In this document: positions 52,720 through 62,200 of the stretch, one piece after another
Layout: each line of letters begins with the position of its first letter
Position numbering within the stretch: the stretch's first letter is position 1
Assembly: GCA_004431415.1 (NCBI GenBank)
Contig: QPMI01000470.1
Coordinates: 1 to 64,000, forward strand
Source of the DNA: Cyanophora paradoxa
Taxonomy: Eukaryota > Glaucocystophyceae > Cyanophorales > Cyanophoraceae
Length of the DNA: 64,000 nt
Reading direction: 5' to 3'
The notes under the pieces: model-generated
Database searches by the model: none
Told to the model about the DNA's origin: nothing
Seen by the model: the letters and a program-made list of their open reading frames with translations, nothing else
Translations under genes and position numbers: made by a program

Positions 52720-53400
52720 GCCTCGCCCCCTCGCGTCCGGGGCGCCCGGCGGCGGCGCCGCGCGGCCTCCTGCGGCGGGGCGCGCGGCGGGCGCGCGGCG
52801 GGCGCGGGCGGGGCTGCACGGGCGGGCTCGGCGGCGGCGGAAGGCGTCGGCGGCGTCGCGGCCTCGTCCCCTCGCGTCCGAGGCGCTCGGGGTGGCCGGC
52901 GCGGACTCCTGCGGCGGGGCGAGCGGCGGGCGCGCGGCGGGCGCGGGCGGGCTGCACGGGCGGGCTCGGCGGCGGCGGAAGGCGTCGGCGGCGTCGCGGC
53001 CTCGTCCCCTCGCGTCCGAGGCGCTCGGGGTTGGCCCGGCGCGGACTCCTGCGGCGGGGCGCGCGGCGGGCGCGCGGCGGGCGCGGGCGGGGCTGCACGG
53101 GCGGGCTCGGCGGCGGCGGAAGGCGTCGGCGGCGTCGCGGCCTCGTCCCTCGCGTCCGCGGCGCTCGGGGGTGGCCCGGCGCGGACTCCTGCGGCGGGGC
53201 GCGCGGCGGGCGCGCGGCGGGCGCGGGCGGGGCTGCACGGGCGGGCTCGGCGGCGGCGGAAGGCGTCGGCGGCGTCGCGGCCTCGTCCCCTCGCGTCCGA
53301 GGCGCTCGAGGGCGACCCGGTGCGGGCTCCTGCGGCGGGGCGCGCGGCGGACGGGCGGGGGCGCGGGGGAGCGTGGGCTGGCGGCGCCGCGGACAGCGGC
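52720..53400 (+). repeat. GC-rich minisatellite, unit 139-141 bp
   Basis: The word CTCCTGCGGCGGGG starts at 52767, 52906, 53046, 53186 and 53327, spacings 139, 140, 140 and 141. Each unit also holds GGCGGCGGAAGGCGTCGGCG and CCTCGTCCC. The unit length is not a multiple of three, so a constant protein repeat cannot be encoded; open frames in all three minus-strand frames arise from lack of AT. Confidence 0.95.
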
Positions 53401-54329
53401 GCGCCGCGCCAGCGAGTGCGGACATGTTCTGCGATTACAAACGATGCTCTTAGTTGTGCAGAACGCTGCCCCGCATGATGGCACCGCACCACGCTCGCCC
53501 CCGCGAAGCGCCCCGCGCTCTCCCGATCGCGATCGCGAGCACACTGCGGCTGCGTCAGAGGAGGTGCTGCCAGCGAACCGCAAACGCTAGTTGAGCATTG
53601 TATACACGTACTAGCATGCACGTGTCACCTTCGGAAGCGATACAGCGACATCGGGAGCGACGGATCGCCCGCAGTCACCGAAGCCGCGCAGGTCGGCCGT
53701 TCGCAAGGCGCGGAGCGTCCGCGGTGCTGGCTGTAGCTAGCTACGGGCCGGCTGTAACATGTATACAACTACTCCAGTGGCCAGACTAGGCCAGGCTCGC
53801 CGCGCGGGGCGTGCGACCGCGCCGAAGGCATGATGTCGGGTCGGTCGGTGGCGGGGCCGCCGGGGAGCTAGCCAGAGCGCCCGGCTACCCGGCTGGTGCT
53901 TCCGATGCATGCTCTGTGCTCTCCCGGTACCGGTGCGGCGCTGCTGAAGATTGGGACGTGCGCCGGAAGTGTGCGGTACTCCCCCCTAGACATCTCTTTC
54001 GCCGCAGGATAATAAAAATGCATTTCCTTAAATCCGACCATAGGGGCCCCTCACGCGGCGTTACGGTGCATGCGCAACACTAGTACTGCAACTTCTGCAA
54101 GTGCCACGTTCGGACTCCGGAGTCCGCATTGTCACGCACAGTCACCGAGCTCGAGTGTACCCACTGTACCGTACGCGTATCGATATCGCGAATCTGATGA
54201 TCGCGATCGGTGACCATCATGGCATCATCGGTCCGTAGTAACTCCGTACTACTGACTCCGTAGTACTCCGGCGGAGTCCGTACTACGGTACGACTCCGAA
54301 ATATATATGGGTATATATAGTCGGTACTA
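53401..54329. other. Intergenic, no gene recognised
   Basis: Mixed GC-rich sequence turning into GTAC/TACTCCGTA-rich words from 54150. No feature named. Confidence 0.5.
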
Positions 54330-54998
54330 CTCGGTAGTAGGCCTGCGGCTTGCAGTCAAGCCCTTGAGCCAAGCCCTTGAGCCGGGCTGAGGGGTCAAGC
54401 CCTTGCCCGGCTTTTGGCCGGCTCAAGCCGGCTCAAGCCCTGGAGAGGGGGGGTGGGGGGGGGCGTCGGAGGGGGGTGCCGGACGCAGCTAATTATAATT
54501 CGAAGGGGCAGCCTGCAGCTGCGGACGGACGCAGCCGTACGCGGACGCAGCTGCAGACGGACGCAGCCAGCGCTAGCGCTCGCTGCAGCTGCAGCTGGCC
54601 CCGCGCACGTGTACATGCACCGCCACGGCGCCGGCCGGCGCCGGCCGCGGCGCCCGCGGCCCGGCCGGGCCTGCGCATGCCAGCTGCAGCCTGGCAGGCT
54701 GGCCCGTTAACGTTATAAATTCAATGATTAGCGTTCAACGTTAACTTGGCAACGGTTGGAGCGCGTTTCTTTGTGAACTCGAAGCTAAATACAAGCATTT
54801 CGCTGCGGTGCGAGGGCTTCCGGAACTGTACCCCCCCTAAGGCTTGCCGCAAGCCCGGCCAAGGGCTTGACCCCGCCGGGAGCCCAAGCCCTTGGGCCGG
54901 CCGGACAACCGGCTTGGCTTGGCTTGACCACGAGCGCCCAGGGCTTGGCTTGGCTTAAGCCGACTTTTTGGCCGGCAAGCCGCACCCCTACTCGGTAG
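54330..54998 (+). mobile_element. Non-autonomous hAT-type element (MITE) with 8-bp target duplication
   Basis: CTCGGTAG at 54330-54337 is repeated exactly at 54991-54998. Between them lies a 653-bp element that starts TAGGCCTGCGGCTTGC and ends GCAAGCCGCACCCCTA, inverted repeats matching at 14 of 16 bases. Subterminal regions carry inverted copies of AAGCCCTTG / CAAGGGCTT and GGCTTGGCTTGG. Eight-base target duplications and TAGGGGTG-like ends with subterminal repeats are typical of the hAT superfamily. No transposase frame is present. Confidence 0.85.
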
Positions 54999-56557
54999 AC
55001 TGTAGTGCTCCGTAATAATTATTAATAAGAGTCCGGCCAATTGCAACTTCGGCCGTTGGGCAACTTTCAAGTTCGGCAATTAAGTCGAAGTCGACGGCAA
55101 CTTCCGAAGTCAAGGCTTGAGTTCGCGATCGATCGGAAGTTCGGATCCGGAAGTTCCAATTGCAAAATAATTACCAAGTTAAAATATCAACAAGTGGCAA
55201 GTATATATACCGGCCGGTCACCGCGGGTACTAGCTAGTAGAAACTTAGTATAAGTACTAAGTAGTAATTGTAGGAATTTGTGGCTACCGTAGTGGCTAGT
55301 ACACTGGCTACCGTATACGGTATACGTATGGCGTCGTATGCAGTATAGCCTGCCAGTAGTACTACGTATACTGGGCCGGGCCAGTACTAGTAGTACCAGT
55401 ACTGGCTACGCGCGCCCGGTACGCCATAACTACGGTCACCGGGTAGTCTGTATAGTACTGCAGGCCCGGGCTGCAGCCTGCATGCGCAGCTGCAGCCTGC
55501 GCATGCAGGCTGCAGAATTGCAAGCGGCGCAGCAGCGCTAGCTGTAGTAGCTGCTGTACTACGGTAGCTGCAAGTTCTGCAACTTGGCAAGATATATATA
55601 TAGAAAAACTGCATGCAACCGTTGAACTTGCAAGCCCGGCGGCCCCGGCCCCGGGCCCTTGCAAATTGCAATTGAAGTTGCAATTGCCAAGTTGCAAGTA
55701 CTAGTTAATTTGCAACTTGCAAATTGCAATTTTTGAGTTGCAAGTTAACTTGCAACTTGCAAGTTCTGCAAAAAGTACTAGTAAGTTAGCAGTAGTAAGT
55801 ACTAGTAACGCCTAAAGCTTCTAGAACTTTAAGAAACATTCAATGATTCTAGATTTCATGTTTGCAATATGCGCATGCTCACTGAGTCAGAAGAGTCAGA
55901 ACGTTAACTTGGAAAAATTCTCAGCCGGGGCCGGAATCGGCCGCGCGCACGAGGTAGACGAGTCTTAGACGACCGTCGGACGTCGACCCGCCGCCGGGCC
56001 GCCCGCCTCCGGATCCGCGCCGGCGCCCCGGCCGCGCCCGCCGCTGGCGCCGGCCCGGCCGGGCGGCCGCGCCGCGCCGCGGGCCCCGGCCCACTGACTC
56101 TGCAGCCTGGCCCAGTGGCAGGCGCCGGTCGCCGCCGGATGCGGCTGGCAGATCTTGCCCTTATGTAAATTAGCTACCTGGTATGGGTCTAGTAGCTACC
56201 TAGTACAGTCTTAGTAACCGCCGCCTGTAACTGCCAACAGCAGCTTTTATAAAGCATGTGAAATATACCATGCACGTGACCAATCGAAAACCGCTGAACC
56301 CGCCGGCCGGCGCCGGGGAGAGTAGTGTACCGTATACCGTAGTACGTCGCCCCGGGCCGGGGGGCCCCGGCCCCCGACTCGGGGGCCCGACTCCCGAGTG
56401 ACCGAGTCACGGCCCCTCACGCGTACGGGACTCCAGGAGACTGGCAGCCAGTGGCAGGAGTCCATGCCAGGACTCTCGAGTCTCCGCGGAGTCGCGGCCT
56501 CTCGGGCCTCGGAGGCTGTCGGAGCAGCTGCGCTAGCGCTGGACTCCGGGAGCGAGC
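54999..56557. other. Gene-poor region, arrays of TTGCAA and GTACTAG words
   Basis: At 55640-55775 the sequence is almost entirely TTGCAA, CAATTG and CTTGCAAG words. Elsewhere GTAC, CTAG and TATA words dominate. No gene. Confidence 0.6.
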
Positions 56558-56984
56558 CTGCGCACCAGGGCTGTCAAAATTTTACCCCCCCAAAATGGAC
56601 CAGAAAATTTTGAGGAATATTCCGGGAACGTTCCCGGAATATTCCACCACACAAAATCCTGGAAAATTCTCAATACCGTGCGTTGCGCACCGCAGACACA
56701 CGTTCAAAGCTGCGAAGCACTAAGATAACATCACACTAAGCATTCTGAGAGACAGTATACAGCCTTCTGGAGCTTGGAGACGGAAATGCAAGGCCCCTGG
56801 TGGGGTCAGAAGGGGGGGGAGGGGGCGCAGAAAAGGGATGAAAATGAATAAATAATCATTAAATTATATTCAATTTCCTAAAATTTTCCCCCTGCAAACG
56901 GGACGCGAAAATTTTCCCGAAATTTTCTAATATTCCGGGAACGTTCCAGGCTGGAATATTCCGGCTAACAGCCCTGCTGCGCAC
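56558..56984 (+). mobile_element. Second non-autonomous hAT-type element (MITE)
   Basis: CTGCGCAC at 56558-56565 is repeated exactly at 56977-56984. The 411-bp element starts CAGGGCTGT and ends ACAGCCCTG, a perfect 9-bp terminal inverted repeat with the hAT-typical CAGGG start. Inside is a 32-bp perfect palindrome (56614-56645, centre GAACGTTC, arms GGAATATTCCGGGAAC), and a partial second copy lies at 56930-56965. It is AT-richer than its surroundings and has no transposase. Confidence 0.9.
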
Positions 56985-59208
56985 GCGCACTGCGGCAATG
57001 CGCATCATGGCATACAAGTATGCATGCGCATTGCCGTCTCATCATGGCATTTTGCCGATGATCGCCGTTGCCAAGTTGCCACTGCTTGCCAGGCTTTTCC
57101 AGCACAGTAGTAGTAGTACTACGCCGTAACTACGGTACTCGCTCGAGCTCGCTGATCGGTGTCGAGACTCTGAGACGCGGTCCTCGCGGACTAGCTCGGG
57201 AGTCGGGAGTCGGGGCGCGCGCGCGCGCCCGGCGGCCGGCGAGCAGCTAGCCTAGTCGCCTGAGCGCTGCCCAGCTGCAGGCCTGCAGCTTTAACTTTTA
57301 GTACACGTAAGCTTATGCACACCCAGCCTGCATGCGCAGGCTGCAGCTACGCATGCAAGTTAAAGCTGCAGCTGCAGGCTGCAGCGCTGCGGGGCTAATA
57401 GCCTAGTAGAACTACCGTACTACGGTAGTAGACTCTATAGCTAAAGCTTAAGCGGGGCTGGAGAATCAGTGGCGACTCACCGCTCATTGCCCGATATCGG
57501 TCGTTCGCTGCAATTGTATATGCGACAAGCCTGGGCCATGATGTAGGCAGCTTGCTGCGAACGATTGCGAATGAACAGCGAAGCCGCGAAATCGAAAGAC
57601 GCGTATTTCGATATCTGCGGTACGGTACATATACGCATGTCACAGCCATGTCATTGTTAAACGCATCGGACTTGCAATTGCAATTGTAGCTGTAGCGCGC
57701 CGCGGCGCGCTGGACTCCAGCTTTCAAGAGTCTGTACGTATACGCCGTGCGACGTGCACGTGCCGCATGCGCAGTGCTCCGATCGATATCCATTGATCAC
57801 TGCATGTACGTACACGTTTTTCGTAAATCGATCGCGGCATTGATGTAGTCGACGTTCAACGGTTGCTGGTATATTATATAATTCTGGCATCCGCAGCCCG
57901 AGCCTCGGAGTGCTGAAACATCTTCTGGCTACTTTGCAAGGCAATTTTGCTGCCCGGCAATTCATGATTGCAATTGCAAGATTAAGACCTATGCAATACA
58001 TCCCGGTGCAGGTGCTCGACGCATGTCATCGATCTAAATGAGACCGTCGTACATGTCGCGTGCTCTAGATCTAGAGGCGCATACAGCCTGGCAACTCATC
58101 ACAAGTATTTTGAAAATCAGGGAGTGTCAACCTAATTGTATCATGGGAGCTGCAGCTGGCAGCTTCGCCATGGATTCATCGCGAAGCAGTGCACGTGCGT
58201 TGTCTGAGTTTGCAAGTTTGTTCGCTACCTGCAGCTGATTCCCCTTCCATTTTTTTCTCTGCAGGCGCGGATGGGCTCGTGCACGATATGCGCCCAGCAC
58301 GTGCTTCGGCGCATGCATATGCGCAGAGTGCAGAAAACTCGGGCTCATCGACGGCCCGAAGCGAACGCGTTCTCGTTAGACGACCGAGCGCTGCGAGCTT
58401 ATCGGTGACGCCGACGCTGCAGCCAGCCTCCGACTCGCAACGCGCCGAATCCATGACCAAAGCACCACCGGCGCCGGCGCCGGTGCCTTGCATTGGAGAA
58501 CCGGTACCGGTACACGCAGTTGATCATGAGCTTCCTCCGAACTCGAGGGCAAGTCGAGCCTTTAATTTCGTTCTCTGCGTTCAAACGGTGCCTGTCTGTA
58601 AATATAAGTACGCTGATTTTGGGGCCGGGGGGCTCGCGATCGCGCAGACGTCGACCTCCAGGCGTCCCCCAATCGATGTCGAATCAGCGATTGCGGCGGC
58701 GCCGGCACTGCCGGCCGCGGCCTCCGACGAAGCGGAAACGCCCAGCTGCAGGTCGCCAGCAGCCGCAGCAGCAGCAGACGCACCTTTCGCGAGTTCGGCT
58801 GTTCGCGCCGTGCCGATCACATGGACGTCAACGTTGCCAACAGAGGCGTCCGCAGCAGCCGTGGTCGATCTAGACCGGCAGCGGCAGTCGACTCCGGATC
58901 CGGCGCCCGCTCCGGATCCGTCCGGCTGTGGCCCCGCCGGCGCCATCGCGTCCCACTTCACGTCGGAACTGCAGCTGCGATTCCTCTCGGATTCGAATCC
59001 ATCGCCGCCGTTTCCGAATTCGAGCTCGCTCGGCGCTGCCGCGCCGTTCTGGGCGGCCGCGGTCCGACTGCAGGTCCACGGCCTTTCGTCCGCTGCGGAA
59101 CGGATCCTCAGCAAGTGCGCCGCCAAAGCTTCGCTTTGCTGGTTTTAACCCGGCATTACCTGACGACCCGGCATTAAATTTGTGATGTGCACGTGCAGAA
59201 CGCGTGAA
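56985..59208. other. Mostly non-coding; possible 5' exons of the adenylyl cyclase gene from about 58190
   Basis: 57000-58150 shows no gene. From 58189 to 59148 a plus-strand frame is open for 319 codons and is Ala/Ser/Pro-rich without a domain. It could be the disordered N-terminus of the cyclase gene, but the first catalytic segment of cyclase domain 1 is not visible. Confidence 0.35.
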
Positions 59209-62200
59209 CAGGACCCGCAGCTTCTTGCCCTGCAGCTGGGACCAGCTGCAGACTCCCCGGACTTGAATGGCGAGCTGAACGCCTACTTTTCCCGGATCTT
59301 CCGGATCGTGAAGAAACACAGAGGTCGGCCGTCTGCTTTTCCTTGTGCAGCTGACGTTAACGTTCGAGATTGCCGTCCGATATCGATGATCTCTTTCCGC
59401 GTGAGCAGGGGACATCCACCACCTTTACGGTGCGCTCGCCAGGCACCGATCGCGAGGCACTAGGCATATAAGGCCTAGGGCCGATCGCCAGAAAGCACCG
59501 AGGCATATAAGGGTTTAACGACTTTTATGATTAAATTCTATCCGATGATCAAGGAACCGAGGCACACGCCGCAATTACAATTAGATATTTGTCGCCTCTC
59601 GAGCTTGGCGACGGAGCCTCCAGGTCAACACGTAATCAGAATTATAATATATATATGTGCAATGCGCAGGCACCTGCATCTTGATTCTAGTCTACGCGGT
59701 CGAGGAGTTGGATCTCGCGGCGGCGGCCCGCTCGGCGCTGCGCATCGCCTCTGAGGTGGTCGCGATCGGGCTCGGCCGAGGCGGCGTGTTTTCCTCCCAC
59801 GGAAGCCGGGACCGCAAGAACTCGACTAGTACCCCGCGATCGATTTCGCATTTGCACCAGGTTTGCATCTGTTTCATGAGACCTAATTCCTGTGTTTTCT
59901 AGTGGTGGCTGACTTGCATTTGGTCAATCTGCGACTCAAATGGGTGCAGCTTGCGGTTGAGAGGCTCGCGGCCGCCGACAGGCTCCAGCTGACCGTCGAC
60001 GCGTCCGTTGCTGCCGGTTGCTTTTCGTCTATTGCTCTGTCGAGCGGCAACGGTGGCACCGAGGGCAGCAGACTCGCCGTCTTTGGGGACCCCCTCTCAC
60101 GGCTGTCGCGGGGCAATGGTCTCGTGAAGCCCAGGCAGATTTGCCTCGCGCCCGAGGTCTGCCACTCGCGCCTGCCGAAGTGGTCGAATTCCCGACGAGG
60201 TTACGTCCGATTCACGAATCCGGACGTGTACAGGTTGCTCAGCTGCTGCCGGCGTTTGACGCCGAATTGGCGGCACTCGCTGTTGCGGGTAGCGAACTGC
60301 AGCTCGTCAGCCGCACCCCGGACCAGGTGCCCCCTTTCAGCTTGTCGTTCGGTTCAACCTGTCTTTCTTTTTGATATCTGATTTGACGTTTCGCATCTGT
60401 CTCGTTCAGTTTGCCGTATATGATGTGAGCGTATCCGAATTCGAAACCGGCGACAAGAGTTGGAGGGCGCACACATCAACGCCTCGGGGCCGATCGGCCG
60501 CGGGCTCTAGATCTGCAGCGCTAGCAGGCGCTGATTCCGACAGCGACAGCGAGAGCAAGCGCAACCGTGCAAGCGGCACGCGCAGCGTGAGCGCCAGATC
60601 CAAAGCTGCTGTCAAGAGCGTCCTGGCACGCGCGAGCAGCTTCTTCGAGACGCTTCGGCGCTCCTCTTCCGTCGCATCGTTTTCGGACGCAGACTCCGAT
60701 CGGGATCAGGCATCGACGCCGCCGCCGACGGTGCCCGACGAAGCGATCCTGCCCTCGCTGCCCGAGGACATACGAGCGTGTCTCCAGAATAAATCCTGGT
60801 GCCCCCGCGCGCCGTCCCGTACTTTCCTCTTCTTCTCTTACGTATACGTGGCGTCTCATACTTTTCCACTCTCTCGGTGATCATGAACGGCAGCCCGGAG
60901 AGCGAAGTCCGCAGCGTCGTGTGCGCGTGCGTGCGGCTCGACGCTGCGGAACCTCCGGCAACGCCGGCGGAAGGGGCCGTGCCGTTTCAAGGCTTCTCGA
61001 AAATTGAGCAGGCGGGTTTTAGTATTCCTGCAGCAGAGAGAAGAAACGATTGCTGCGCTAAACTCGCCTGGCGCGCAGGAGAAGATCCGACGTGTACAGC
61101 GGGGCTTCCAGTTGGTCGCGTCCGCTGTCTCTGGAATGGGAGGTGTTCTTCGTGACGTCTCGTTCGACAGCGGAAGCCTCTCCGTGCGTTCAAATTCGGC
61201 TTTCTCCCAGCAACCCACAAGAATATTCAGTGGAGCTAACCTCGATTCGCTTAATTGCAATCAGGTCGCTATCACGGTACAGTCCCCGAATAAAACTCGC
61301 AGTCTGGGCCATTTATTCATTCGCGCGCCGCCGCTCACGGCTCGACCTTCGCAGTGGGGCGCGGTCGGCGTGCCCCGCCCCGAAGACGCGTTCCGGGCCG
61401 TGTCGGCGGCGCTGCGCCTCCGCGCCGGCTTCCGTGACGAGGGCCTCGGGCCCGTCTCCGTCGGCGTCGCCTCCGGCCCGTGCGCCAATGTCGCTCGAAA
61501 TTCGGAAATTTGGACATGACTCGGATTTGGTTTGATGTCAGGGTCTTCACGGGCGTGGTGGGGGACGAGGCCGCGCGGCGGGCGCTCTTCCTCTGCCTCG
61601 GCCGCCCCGTCTCCTCCGCCTTCCGGTCCGCCCCACGCGCAATCGCGAGGCGCCTGCGGCCGCCGTACGGAGTCGAGCGGCACCGCGCGCGCCGCAGGCT
61701 GATGCTGGCGGCCGCGGGGTCGGTCGTCGTCGACGCGGCGACGTGCGAGCGGGTCGCGGAGGACTTTGTCGTCGAGGCCGCCAACTTTCCCTTCCGAGGC
61801 GAGGTGCCCGGCGCCCGATCCTCGCGCTCGCGACCAGTCGCGTCAGTCCGGCGCCGACCGTCCTGCTTCGCAGGAAGCCTCGTCATCCTCCGCCAAGCTC
61901 AAGGCGCCGGCGTGCTTCCGGGTGGTCTCGCCCCGCGCTCGTGCTTCCGCATTCGGAACGGATGCCGAGACGGTACCGGCCTCTGGATCTGGTGGCGGGC
62001 GACAGAATCCCACCGGAAAGGATGCGGACGCGGAATCCGCCGATCGCGACGATGCGATCGCGAACGCGAGCGGTGCCCTCTCGCGGGAGGAGGCGGCGGG
62101 CCGGCTGGCGGCTACCGCCGCGTCGGGCGAGAGCCTCGTGTACGGGCGGCGCGAGGCGAAGGCGCAGCTCGTGGAGCTGCTGGCGGCCGCCCGCTGCGGC

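Noticed and set aside
52637-53621. Three overlapping long minus-strand frames and two plus-strand frames
   Set aside because: They run through the 140-bp minisatellite. The unit is not a multiple of three and all frames are open, so length alone is no evidence of coding.
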